64,000 nt of DNA from UBA3537 sp964219345 (GTDB lineage Bacteria; Bacteroidota; Bacteroidia; Flavobacteriales; Flavobacteriaceae), in NCBI GenBank assembly GCA_964219345.1, contig CAXPPN010000025.1:62001-126000 (forward strand). The letters run 5' to 3'. Each line of letters opens with the position of its first letter. Position 1 is the first letter of the stretch. Below, piece after piece: positions 26,592-34,842 of this stretch. The notes below the pieces were generated by a model that made no database searches, had not been told where the DNA came from, and worked only from the letters and a program-made list of their open reading frames with translations. Position numbers and translations under genes: made by a program.

Positions 26592-27161
26592 ATGGAAAAA
26601 TGGTGGCTTTATATAAAGTTTCTGTGGAGTTCCACCAACCAACATGGTGTACATTCTCCTTTTGTTTTTGCATTGGTCACCAAATGTTTTTACAACAAAA
26701 AAAATCTAAAAATTTACAAAAAGTTCAACACTGATTATAAGAACTTAAATAAAGCAAAATTCCTTTATCGTTTTGTCCATTATTTTGAATTTGAATCTAT
26801 TTATATTCCTGAAAATATCAATTCTAATTATAAATTAGCCATAGAGTTAGTACATCAACCAAATGACATTATAACTTATTCTTCAAAAATTCTAAAAATT
26901 AAAAATTTTGACAAAAAACAACTCATTTATTTCAATCATCAATCATTAAAAAACATCAAAGAAATTGAAAATATTTTAGAAAATTCTAGTAATGATTCTA
27001 TTGTTTTGATCGAAAATATAAGATATAATTCACAGGCTTTTAAGCAGTGGAAAAGACTCATATCCCAAACCGCTGTTCGAGTGAGTATTGATACTTTTGA
27101 TTGGGGAATTTTATGTTTTAGGAAAGAGCAACACAAAGAGCATTTTATAATTCGACTTTAA
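26592..27161 (+). CDS. Methyltransferase-like protein, truncated or degenerate
   Basis: A 189-residue cytosolic protein. Its N-terminus WSSTNQHGVHSPFVFALVTKC matches the lead segment of a Bacteroidota family of class I SAM-dependent methyltransferases, which usually have about 240 residues. Here the region that should hold the glycine-rich SAM loop (after YRFVHYFEFESIYIPENINS) has no GxGxG, and the acidic motif is replaced by LIYFNHQSLKNIKEIEN. The later strand FDWGILCFRKEQHKEHFIIRL matches the family end. It may be an inactive paralogue. It follows the lnb-like gene by 21 bases. Confidence 0.6.
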   Translation: MEKWWLYIKFLWSSTNQHGVHSPFVFALVTKCFYNKKNLKIYKKFNTDYKNLNKAKFLYRFVHYFEFESIYIPENINSNYKLAIELVHQPNDIITYSSKILKIKNFDKKQLIYFNHQSLKNIKEIENILENSSNDSIVLIENIRYNSQAFKQWKRLISQTAVRVSIDTFDWGILCFRKEQHKEHFIIRL

Positions 27162-27201
27162 TATATAAAATTTATACTTAACTTTAAGTTCTATTTTAAA
27201 T

Positions 27202-27768
27202 ATGATGAAAATATATACCAAAACCGGTGACAACGGTTCAACTTCTTTAGTTGGTGGAAAAAGAGTTCAAAAACATCACCTGTTAGTAGAAGCCTATGGA
27301 ACCGTTGATGAACTAAATACATTCATTGGACTTATACGCGACAATGTGGATGATTCTGACACTAAAGCGAATCTCATTTCCATTCAAAATGTGCTTTTCG
27401 AAATTGGTTCACATTTGGCATCAGATTCAGAAAATGATAAGAAAAATCAATCTAAAATTCCTGAATTAAAACAAAATTCAATTGAATTTTTAGAACATAA
27501 AATTGACCATATGAACAACACATTAGCTCCAATGACACATTTTATTTTACCAGGCGGACACACGTTGGTGTCGTTTTGTCATATTGCTAGAACGGTATGC
27601 AGAAGAGCAGAGCGAAGAGTGTGTCAAGTTTCTGAAAATCAGAACATTAACTCTAATATTATCATATATTTGAATCGCTTATCCGACTTTCTTTTTGTGT
27701 TGGCACGAAAATTGTCCAATGATTTGAAAATTGAAGAAATCAAGTGGATTCCATCAAAAAATACTTAA
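27202..27768 (+). CDS. Cob(I)alamin adenosyltransferase, PduO type
   Basis: A 188-residue trimeric ATP:corrinoid adenosyltransferase that converts cob(I)alamin to adenosylcobalamin. It shows the ATP-binding N-terminus KIYTKTGDNGSTSLVGG, then YGTVDELNTFIGL, and the catalytic helix LVSFCHIARTVCRRAERRV, with LNRLSDFLFVLAR at the end. The product is the cofactor of methylmalonyl-CoA mutase; meaB, the chaperone of that enzyme, is at 33265. Two adjacent ATGs are present (27202 and 27205). No cobalamin riboswitch is visible in the 40-base leader. Confidence 0.95.
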   Translation: MMKIYTKTGDNGSTSLVGGKRVQKHHLLVEAYGTVDELNTFIGLIRDNVDDSDTKANLISIQNVLFEIGSHLASDSENDKKNQSKIPELKQNSIEFLEHKIDHMNNTLAPMTHFILPGGHTLVSFCHIARTVCRRAERRVCQVSENQNINSNIIIYLNRLSDFLFVLARKLSNDLKIEEIKWIPSKNT

Positions 27769-27878
27769 CAAATAACTGCTTTAAAAACGGTTAATAACTT
27801 TGAGTACTAAATAAATGCGATTTTTCTTGACTTTTTCAGGTAAAAATTTATTTTTGCAAGAAATTAAACCTTTTAATT

Positions 27879-28100
27879 ATGTACTGGACACTCGAACTAG
27901 CATCGTATTTAAGTGATGCGCCATGGCCTGCAACAAAAGATGAGTTGATAGATTACTCTATTAGAACTGGTTCTCCGCTTGAAGTTGTAGAAAACTTACA
28001 GGCTATTGAAGACGAAGGAGAAACCTACGATTCAATCCAAGAAATTTGGCCTGACTATCCTTCAGACGAAGATTATCTTTGGAATGAAGATGAATATTAA
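27879..28100 (+). CDS. DUF2795 family small acidic protein
   Basis: A 73-residue protein, MYWTLELASYLSDAPWPATK at the start and strongly acidic at the end (DYPSDEDYLWNEDEY). The helical pattern LASYLSDAPWPATKDELIDY and VVENLQAIEDEGE matches DUF2795, a small family of unknown function found in Bacteroidota and Actinobacteria, sometimes likened to nucleic-acid-binding winged helices. It is monocistronic by appearance: 110 bases upstream are free, and a strong terminator follows at 28103. Confidence 0.85.
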   Translation: MYWTLELASYLSDAPWPATKDELIDYSIRTGSPLEVVENLQAIEDEGETYDSIQEIWPDYPSDEDYLWNEDEY

Positions 28101-28102
28101 TT

Positions 28103-28131
28103 AAAAGTCTCGCAAAAGAGACTTTTTTTTT
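28103..28131 (+). terminator. Rho-independent terminator after DUF2795 gene
   Basis: AAAAGTCTC at 28103-28111 pairs perfectly with GAGACTTTT at 28118-28126 around the loop GCAAAA, and the second arm runs into nine consecutive T (28123-28131). It begins 2 bases after the TAA of the DUF2795 gene. This is the clearest intrinsic terminator in the window. Confidence 0.9.
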
Positions 28132-28141
28132 GGAATAATTA

Positions 28142-28173
28142 TTCTCTAAAAAAGAGAACAAAACGTATATTTG
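28142..28173 (+). promoter_or_regulatory. secA promoter -7 box and adjacent inverted repeat
   Basis: TATATTTG at 28166-28173 is a full match to the -7 box TAnnTTTG, 50 bases before the secA ATG. No TTG stands at the -33 position; instead a short inverted repeat, TTCTCT (28142-28147) and AGAGAA (28153-28158) with a 5-base loop, overlaps it. The repeat could be an operator. This is inference from position only. Confidence 0.4.
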
Positions 28174-28223
28174 ACAGTCTTACGTACTAAAATGTAAAGA
28201 CAAAAAATTAGAACAGCACAAAA

Positions 28224-31200
28224 ATGAGTCTACTCAATTCTGTATTAAAAGTATTTGTTGGCGACAAATCTAAACAAGACGTAAAGTCTATCATGCCTAT
28301 CGTCAACGAAATTAAACGCTTTGAACCCAAAGTATCTAACCTAAGCCACGATGAGCTAAGAGCAAAAACTGAGGGATTCAAATCTAAAATACAATCTGCC
28401 TGTGCTCAACATCATACAAAAATTGAGCAGTTAAGAGAAACAATAAAAGTTATTTCTGATATTGATGAAAAAGAAGAAATCTATGAAGAAATAGACCAAA
28501 TAAATAATGAAATATATTCTACAACTCAAGACGTTTTAAACTCAATTTTACCTGAAGCTTTTGCTGTTGTAAAAGAAACTGCAAAACGTTTTGTAAACAA
28601 TACATCTATAAAAGTCAAAGCTAATGCTTTTGATAGAGAAGTTGCTGGAGGCAAAGACTATGTAACACTTGATGGAGATTATGCATTGTGGGCAAATTCT
28701 TGGGATGCTGCTGGAAAACCTATCACATGGGATATGATACACTATGATGTTCAGCTCATTGGTGGTGTAGCTATGCATCAAGGCAAAATTGCAGAAATGC
28801 AAACTGGTGAAGGAAAAACACTTGTAGCTACCCTACCCGTTTATCTGAATGCTCTTACTGGAAAAGGTGTACATTTAGTTACCGTAAATGATTATTTAGC
28901 AAAAAGAGATAGTGCATGGATGGCGCCAATCTTTCAATTTCATGGTTTAAGTGTTGATTGTATTGATTTGCACAAACCAAATTCTGCTGAGCGAAAAAAA
29001 GCATATAACGCAGATATCACATATGGGACAAATAATGAATTTGGATTTGACTACCTTAGAGACAATATGGCACACACCACAGACGATTTGGTACAAAAAC
29101 CACATCACTATGCCATAGTTGATGAAATTGACTCTGTTTTAATTGATGATGCTCGAACACCATTGATTATATCTGGGCCAGTGCCTCAAGGTGATCGTCA
29201 TGAGTTTATGGAACTCAAACCAAAAATTCAGGACATCGTAAGCGTTCAAAGAAAGTATCTCACTACTGTACTTGCTGAAGCCAAAAAAATCATCGCTAGC
29301 GGTGATACAAAAGAAGGAGGATTCCAATTGTTGCGCGTATACAGAGGAATGCCAAAAAACAAAGCACTTATTAAATTTTTGAGTGAAGAAGGAATCAAAC
29401 AACTTTTACAAAAAACAGAAAACTTCTACATGCAAGACAACAATAGAGAAATGCCAAAAGTGGATGCAGAACTCTATTATGTTATAGATGAAAAAAATAA
29501 TCAAATCGAATTATCAGACAAAGGTGTCGATTATCTTTCAGGAGCAGATGACCCCAACTTTTTTGTTATGCCAGAAATGGGAATGGAGATTTCAAAAATT
29601 GAAAGTCAAAACTTAGAGGACGTAAAAGAAGCAGAACTCAAAGAAGAATTATTCAGAGAGTTTGGTGTAAAATCTGAACGGATTCACACCATGAATCAAT
29701 TGCTAAAAGCCTATGCCCTATTTGAAAAAGATATTCAATATGTGGTTATGGATAACAAAGTTATGATTGTTGATGAGCAAACGGGTCGTATCATGGATGG
29801 TCGCCGCTACAGTGATGGATTACATCAAGCCATTGAAGCCAAAGAAAATGTAAAAATTGAAGCAGCAACACAAACATTTGCGACAATTACCTTGCAAAAT
29901 TACTTTCGAATGTACCGTAAACTTTCAGGGATGACTGGTACGGCTGTAACAGAGGCTGGAGAGTTTTGGGAAATTTACAATCTCGATGTTGTTGAAATTC
30001 CAACAAATCGTCCAATTGCAAGAGATGATCGAAACGATTTAGTCTACAAAACAAAGCGTGAAAAATACAATGCTGTAATTGAAGAAGTCACTAATCTTTC
30101 AAAAGCAGGAAGACCGGTGTTAATTGGAACAACAAGTGTGGAAATTAGTGAATTGTTAGGAAAAATGCTAAGCATTAGAAAAATTCCACACAATGTATTA
30201 AATGCAAAACTCCACAAAAAAGAAGCTGATATTGTTGCAGAAGCAGGAAAGCCTGGACAAGTCACCATTGCTACCAATATGGCTGGTCGAGGTACAGATA
30301 TCAAATTGTCTGAAGAAGTAAAAAATGCAGGAGGACTTGCTATTGTTGGAACTGAGCGCCACGATTCTCGCCGTGTAGACCGACAATTGAGAGGGCGTGC
30401 GGGTCGACAAGGAGATCCAGGAAGTTCTCAGTTTTATGTTTCACTCGAAGACAATTTAATGCGTCTTTTTGGAAGTGAACGTATTGCAAAAATGATGGAT
30501 CGAATGGGACTCGAAGAAGGCGAAGTGATTCAACATTCCATGATTTCTAAGTCTATTGAAAGAGCGCAGAAAAAAGTAGAAGAAAATCAGTTTGGAATTC
30601 GAAAACGACTCCTGGAATATGATGATGTCATGAATGCTCAACGCGAAGTGGTATACAAAAGACGTTATAATGCATTGAACGGAGAACGTCTAAGAGTAGA
30701 TTTGGCCAATATGGTCTACGACACCGCTGAAATCATTACAGAAACTAACAAAGAAGCTAATGACTTCAAAAACTTTGAATTTGAATTGATTCGATACTTT
30801 TCGATGAGTGCGCCAATGGATAAGACTGAATTTGAAAACAAAAGCATTCAAGAAATCACAAAAGAAGTTTATAAAGTCGCTTTTGAACACTACGAGGCCA
30901 AAATGGAACGTAATGCAGATTTAGCCTTCCCTGTTATCAAAAATGTATACGAAACACAGCGCGACAAGTTCAAGAGAATTGTGGTACCATTTACAGATGG
31001 TACAAAAACGCTTCAAGTTATTACGGACTTAGAAAAGTCCTATGAAACTAATGGTAAACAATTAGTGACTGATTTCGAAAAAAATATTTCTTTGGCCATT
31101 ATTGACGAATCATGGAAAACCCATCTTCGAAAAATGGACGAATTAAAGCAATCTGTTCAGCTTGCCGTACACGAGCAAAAAGACCCTCTTTTGATTTATA

Positions 31201-31577
31201 AATTTGAATCTTTTGAATTGTTCAAGGCCATGATTGACCAGGTAAACAAAGATGTTATTTCATTTTTATTTAAAGGTGAAATCCCTCATGAAACCGCCAA
31301 TACAATTCAAGAAGCCAAGGCTAGACGTCGCGAAAAAGTTCAAACTTCAAAAGATATTATTCCAAATATGGACGAGCGCGCTGCTCAAAGCAGAGCCGCA
31401 GGCAATACACAACAAAGAAATCAGCCGGTTGAAACAATTGTTAGAGAGCAACCAAAAATTGGAAGAAACGATCGCGTGACCATCAAAAATGTAATGAGTG
31501 GTGAAAGTAAAACGCTCAAATACAAACAAGCTGAACCATTGATTAAAAAAGGAGATTGGATATTGGTAAGAGAATAA
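28224..31577 (+). CDS. secA: Preprotein translocase ATPase SecA
   Basis: A 1117-residue motor that drives unfolded preproteins through SecYEG. Motifs: AEMQTGEGKTLVATLPVY (Walker A, about 192), VDEIDSVLIDDARTPL (Walker B, about 299), AGRGTDIKLS and RRVDRQLRGRAGRQGDPG in the second nucleotide domain. A large insert of about 110 residues (about 325-440, including GGFQLLRVYRGMPKN) lies in the preprotein cross-linking domain and explains the length beyond the 901 of E. coli; it is a Bacteroidota trait. The C-terminus lacks the zinc-binding C-P-C-G-S-G-K-K motif and ends instead in GESKTLKYKQAEPLIKKGDW. The convergent M23 gene ends 6 bases away. Confidence 0.97.
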   Translation: MSLLNSVLKVFVGDKSKQDVKSIMPIVNEIKRFEPKVSNLSHDELRAKTEGFKSKIQSACAQHHTKIEQLRETIKVISDIDEKEEIYEEIDQINNEIYSTTQDVLNSILPEAFAVVKETAKRFVNNTSIKVKANAFDREVAGGKDYVTLDGDYALWANSWDAAGKPITWDMIHYDVQLIGGVAMHQGKIAEMQTGEGKTLVATLPVYLNALTGKGVHLVTVNDYLAKRDSAWMAPIFQFHGLSVDCIDLHKPNSAERKKAYNADITYGTNNEFGFDYLRDNMAHTTDDLVQKPHHYAIVDEIDSVLIDDARTPLIISGPVPQGDRHEFMELKPKIQDIVSVQRKYLTTVLAEAKKIIASGDTKEGGFQLLRVYRGMPKNKALIKFLSEEGIKQLLQKTENFYMQDNNREMPKVDAELYYVIDEKNNQIELSDKGVDYLSGADDPNFFVMPEMGMEISKIESQNLEDVKEAELKEELFREFGVKSERIHTMNQLLKAYALFEKDIQYVVMDNKVMIVDEQTGRIMDGRRYSDGLHQAIEAKENVKIEAATQTFATITLQNYFRMYRKLSGMTGTAVTEAGEFWEIYNLDVVEIPTNRPIARDDRNDLVYKTKREKYNAVIEEVTNLSKAGRPVLIGTTSVEISELLGKMLSIRKIPHNVLNAKLHKKEADIVAEAGKPGQVTIATNMAGRGTDIKLSEEVKNAGGLAIVGTERHDSRRVDRQLRGRAGRQGDPGSSQFYVSLEDNLMRLFGSERIAKMMDRMGLEEGEVIQHSMISKSIERAQKKVEENQFGIRKRLLEYDDVMNAQREVVYKRRYNALNGERLRVDLANMVYDTAEIITETNKEANDFKNFEFELIRYFSMSAPMDKTEFENKSIQEITKEVYKVAFEHYEAKMERNADLAFPVIKNVYETQRDKFKRIVVPFTDGTKTLQVITDLEKSYETNGKQLVTDFEKNISLAIIDESWKTHLRKMDELKQSVQLAVHEQKDPLLIYKFESFELFKAMIDQVNKDVISFLFKGEIPHETANTIQEAKARRREKVQTSKDIIPNMDERAAQSRAAGNTQQRNQPVETIVREQPKIGRNDRVTIKNVMSGESKTLKYKQAEPLIKKGDWILVRE

Positions 31578-31583
31578 AAGTAC

Positions 31584-32243
31584 TTATTTGAGTTTTAAAA
31601 TCAAGTTTGGATCTGGACAATTCTCTTTATAAAAATCAAGTTCATTTGCACTACACACACCAGGATAATCACCAAAATTCCCTTGAAGATCATTTATGAT
31701 TTGAAAATGCAAATGTGGAGGATAATCTCCGTTGACCTCAGCTGTGCCTAAATACCCTATAACTTCGGCAGCTTTTACCTTTGTACCAACTCTTAAATTA
31801 GTAATAGAACCCAACGAAAGATGGCCATATAAAGTATAAAATGTGAAACCATTAATGCAATGTTCTAAAATGATTGTTGGCCCATAATCACCATATGCAG
31901 TATTATTTTTAAAACTATGAATAACACCATTTAGAGCCGCCAAAACAGCAGTGTTGGCCTCACACCAAAGGTCGATTCCTAAATGAATATTACGTTGATT
32001 TTTAGTGTTTTGAGTATTAAAATGTGAACTTCTATTGTATATCTCTCTTTTCTCCAAATACCCCCCAAAAGCAACTTTTTTTGAATGGATTTTTAAATAA
32101 TTATTAATGTATTTTGATAATGAGGAAGAGGAGGTAAAATCAACATCAATTAAATTGGGATTTTTATTTGACAAATTAATTTCAGTATATTCATTTGAAT
32201 CATAAAACAAAACCTTCCGATATTTTTTAGCAAGAAAAAACAT
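31584..32243 (-). CDS. M23-family metallopeptidase
   Basis: A 219-residue protein with a LytM/M23 zinc endopeptidase domain in its second half. Metal ligands appear intact: H87 and D91 in HLGIDLWCEAN, and PPHLHFQI near residue 177 supplies the H-x-H pair. Such enzymes cleave peptidoglycan cross-bridges or serve as activators of amidases. No signal peptide is evident at the N-terminus (MFFLAKKYRKVLFYDSNEYT), which is odd for a wall hydrolase; in this family some members act on other substrates. It converges on secA and is divergent from the broken type IX cargo. Confidence 0.82.
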   Translation of the reverse strand: MFFLAKKYRKVLFYDSNEYTEINLSNKNPNLIDVDFTSSSSLSKYINNYLKIHSKKVAFGGYLEKREIYNRSSHFNTQNTKNQRNIHLGIDLWCEANTAVLAALNGVIHSFKNNTAYGDYGPTIILEHCINGFTFYTLYGHLSLGSITNLRVGTKVKAAEVIGYLGTAEVNGDYPPHLHFQIINDLQGNFGDYPGVCSANELDFYKENCPDPNLILKLK

Positions 32244-32309
32244 AAAAAAGTTTAAATAAATGAAAATTAAAAATTATATATAGCTAATATAACCCAAATT
32301 TAAATTATC

Positions 32310-33116
32310 ATGAAAAAAACTACTTTTTTTGCACTACTCCTTGTATTTGCATTTATTTCACACTCCCAAACTCAGATTTGGAGTGATAATTTTGATTACC
32401 TAAATATTTCTGACTGGACGCTTGTCGATTATGATTCTGATGGCAATAATTGGGCACCAACAACTACAACATAGCATTCTAATGGCTCAATTTTAGGAGA
32501 TGCTTCAGTCAAGCGCAAACCAAATAATTTTATCACCTCGCCTGAAATAGATTTATCGACAATCTCTACTACAACTCATCTAAAATGGGAAGAGTTTATT
32601 TTACATAGTAATTTTACAAAATATTATGAGGTAATAATTACCGAACAAAATGATATTAATTCAATATTAACTGCTGCTTCAACCCCAATTTACAATGGAT
32701 CACCAACGGCAGTTGTTCCAAATAGAGCATCAAAATCAGTGCAGATTCCAAGCAGCTTTTTAGGAAAAAAGTTATATGTAACTTTTAGGCATCATCAACC
32801 AAATAACACAAATGGCACGGGTATTTTATTTATTGATAATGTATCAATTGAAACTACATTGTCAACATCTAAGCATGAAAAAAGAGAGGTCATAACTATA
32901 TTTCCAAATCCAACCAATGATGTATTGAATTTTAAAGGGCTTAAAAAAATTGATTATGTGGAAGTAATTGACAATTTAGGAAAAACTGTAATGAAAATTG
33001 AATCTCCGATTGAAAATACAATCAATATTAAATCATTAAACTCAGGCCTTTATACTTTAAAAATTTATAGCGAAAATAAAATTAGTATTAAAAAAGTTTT
33101 AAAACAAAAGTTTTAA
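32310..33116 (+). pseudogene. Type IX secretion cargo interrupted by one in-frame TAG
   Basis: The reading frame starts at ATG 32310 with a signal peptide (TTFFALLLVFAFISHSQ) and runs, in one frame, to the TAA at 33116, 269 codons. It is broken only by a TAG at 32472-32474 (codon 55), after NWAPTTTT. The sequence before and after the stop reads as one choice-of-anchor J / cleaved adhesin domain (FDYLNISDWTLVDYDSDG, then FITSPEIDLSTI and ILFIDNVSIE). The last 75 residues are a type A sorting domain (ITIFPNPTNDVLNF, LNSGLYTLKIYSEN). The protein would be secreted and anchored by the type IX system. No frameshift is seen, so the lesion is recent, or a sequencing error. Confidence 0.85.
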
Positions 33117-33139
33117 AGTCAATTTAGATCGAAATTCAA

Positions 33140-33156
33140 AATCATAAATTATGATT
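33140..33156. repeat. Short inverted repeat before meaB
   Basis: AATCATAA (33140-33147) and TTATGATT (33149-33156) are exact complements around one base. It lies just upstream of the larger palindrome at 33160. The role is unknown; both may act in transcription termination after the type IX cargo gene. Confidence 0.5.
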
Positions 33157-33159
33157 AAC

Positions 33160-33193
33160 TTTGACAAAGCCTTAAATTTAAGGCTTTGTCAAA
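33160..33193. repeat. Perfect 34-base palindrome between type IX cargo and meaB
   Basis: The left arm TTTGACAAAGCCTTAAA (33160-33176) is followed directly by its exact complement (33177-33193). It can fold into a hairpin of about 15 pairs. It lies 43 bases after the cargo stop and 71 bases before the meaB ATG, so it may be a terminator, although no T run follows on either strand, or an operator. Its presence inside the longer open frame argues against a meaB start at 33151. Confidence 0.75.
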
Positions 33194-33264
33194 ATACTAA
33201 GTTGAAGAAAAAAAAAGAGGAGTTTAAAGGCATAAAAGAACAAAAAGGCGTTTCTAATCAAGAA

Positions 33265-34299
33265 ATGACTAACGATAGTGCTGTAAAAAGACTAAAACAA
33301 AAACGGCAAAATAAACGCACTGTTGAAGAATTGTTTTTGGGGATTATACAAGGTGATAGAACTGCTTTAAGCCAAGGTATCACACTCATTGAAAGTACTA
33401 AACAATCCGATAGAACTTTAGCAAATACATTAATCGATAAATGCCTAAATCATCCCAACCCCTCGCCTACTATTCGAGTTGGAATTACTGGTGTTCCTGG
33501 TGTTGGAAAAAGTACATTTATTGAAGCACTTGGCAAACATCTGGTATCTAAAAATCATAAAATAGCGGTGCTCGCCATAGACCCCAGCAGTAGTAAAAGC
33601 AAAGGGAGTATTTTAGGAGACAAAACACGAATGACAGAATTGGTACGAGAAGATAATGTATTTATTCGACCTACAGCTTCTGGATCAACTCTGGGTGGTG
33701 TGGGTCAATATACAAGAGAAGCTATAATTTTGTGTGAGGCCGCTGGATATGACAAAATTTTGGTTGAAACTGTAGGAGTTGGTCAAGGGGAAACTGCTGT
33801 TTATGAAATGGTTGATTTTTTCCTGTTATTAAAATTAGCAGGTGCTGGTGATGAACTTCAAGGTATAAAACGAGGAATTATTGAAATGGCCGATGCAGTG
33901 CTAGTAAATAAAGCAGATGGTACAAACGTAGATGCAGCAAAATTAGCCAAAAGTGCTTTCAAGAGCGCATTGCATCTCTATGCTACAAATCCTTCGGAAT
34001 GGAACCCAAAAGTGATGCTATGTAGTGCTTTGGAAAGCCAAGGAATTGTTGAGGCGTGGGATATGATTGAATCATATGTAAAGCTAACAATATCTAATGC
34101 CTTTTTCTTTAAAAAAAGAGAAGAACAAAATATTTTTTGGATGATGCAATCCATTGAAAATCAACTTCGTATTGATTTTTTTCAGCATAAAAACACCAAA
34201 AAATTTCTTGAAAAACAAATTCAACTTGTAAAAGAAAATAAGATTTCTCCCTTTGTTGCTGCGCTAGAGGTTTTAAACTACCACAAGTCTTCGTTCTAA
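33265..34299 (+). CDS. meaB: Methylmalonyl-CoA mutase-associated GTPase MeaB
   Basis: A 344-residue G3E-type GTPase (ArgK/MeaB) that loads and protects adenosylcobalamin in methylmalonyl-CoA mutase. Motifs: P-loop GITGVPGVGKSTFIEALG (about residue 72), IDPSSSKSKGSILGDKTRM (switch I), ETVGVGQGETAV (switch II/Walker B region) and VNKADGTN (base specificity). The frame is open from ATG 33151, but that region spans a 34-base palindrome and is lysine-rich junk; ATG 33265 fits the family. The cobalamin adenosyltransferase is at 27202. The stop region overlaps the convergent PAP2 gene by 27 bases. Confidence 0.94.
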   Translation: MTNDSAVKRLKQKRQNKRTVEELFLGIIQGDRTALSQGITLIESTKQSDRTLANTLIDKCLNHPNPSPTIRVGITGVPGVGKSTFIEALGKHLVSKNHKIAVLAIDPSSSKSKGSILGDKTRMTELVREDNVFIRPTASGSTLGGVGQYTREAIILCEAAGYDKILVETVGVGQGETAVYEMVDFFLLLKLAGAGDELQGIKRGIIEMADAVLVNKADGTNVDAAKLAKSAFKSALHLYATNPSEWNPKVMLCSALESQGIVEAWDMIESYVKLTISNAFFFKKREEQNIFWMMQSIENQLRIDFFQHKNTKKFLEKQIQLVKENKISPFVAALEVLNYHKSSF

Positions 34300-34842
34300 A
34301 TATTTGAATAAAGTATAAAATAAGAGCCCTGAAAATACCCCAAAAGTCAAACCACACAAAACATCAAGTGGATAGTGTAGGCCCAAATAAATACGACTGT
34401 AACCAACAACGATACTCCATGGTAACATGAGATAAATCAGTTTTCTATTTGGTGACTTTAACATTAAAATTGTAAAAATAGCAACTGCCATTGTATTGGA
34501 AGAATGTCCAGAGAAAAAACCATATCCCCAACACGAACTCTGACGGATTTGCTCCATGACTCCCTCTTGAGCACATGGTCTTAGTCTTTCAAAACTAAAT
34601 TTAAAAAGATTGGTAATTTGATCTGTAAATGTAATCATCGCTATAAGTGATAAAACTAAAATTAAAATCGCTTTTTTACTCAAGTTTTTACACATCAAAT
34701 AAAGCAAAAAGATATAAAGAGGAATATAGCTTAGTTTGTTTGTAACGACTAACCAAAAAGAATCCCAGGTTGGACTTCCCAAATTATTGAGGTATAGAAG
34801 TAAATCACGGTCTAATTCTAAAATTTGATCAATAATTTGCAT
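34273..34842 (-). CDS. PAP2-family phosphatase
   Basis: A 189-residue membrane phosphatase with five to six helices and the three PAP2 motifs: KFSFERLRPCAQE (K-x6-RP), GFFSGHSSNTMA (SGH) and YSRIYLGLHYPLDVLCG (SR-x5-H-x3-D). Members dephosphorylate lipid phosphates such as undecaprenyl pyrophosphate, phosphatidic acid or lipid A. With two DUF368 translocase genes in the window, recycling of the C55 carrier is an attractive but unproven role. It overlaps the small upstream gene by one base and meaB, convergently, by 27 bases. Confidence 0.92.
   Translation of the reverse strand: MQIIDQILELDRDLLLYLNNLGSPTWDSFWLVVTNKLSYIPLYIFLLYLMCKNLSKKAILILVLSLIAMITFTDQITNLFKFSFERLRPCAQEGVMEQIRQSSCWGYGFFSGHSSNTMAVAIFTILMLKSPNRKLIYLMLPWSIVVGYSRIYLGLHYPLDVLCGLTFGVFSGLLFYTLFKYLERRLVVV

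Noticed and set aside
27162..27201. Cobalamin riboswitch before the adenosyltransferase gene
   Set aside because: The gap is only 40 bases and lacks any B12-box-like sequence.
32472..32474. Programmed read-through or pyrrolysine/selenocysteine at the TAG of the type IX cargo
   Set aside because: No supporting element or tRNA was seen in the window and the residue is in a structural domain, so simple nonsense is more likely.
33151..33264. N-terminal extension of meaB from ATG 33151
   Set aside because: It spans a 34-base palindrome and is not shared with the family, so the ATG at 33265 was preferred.
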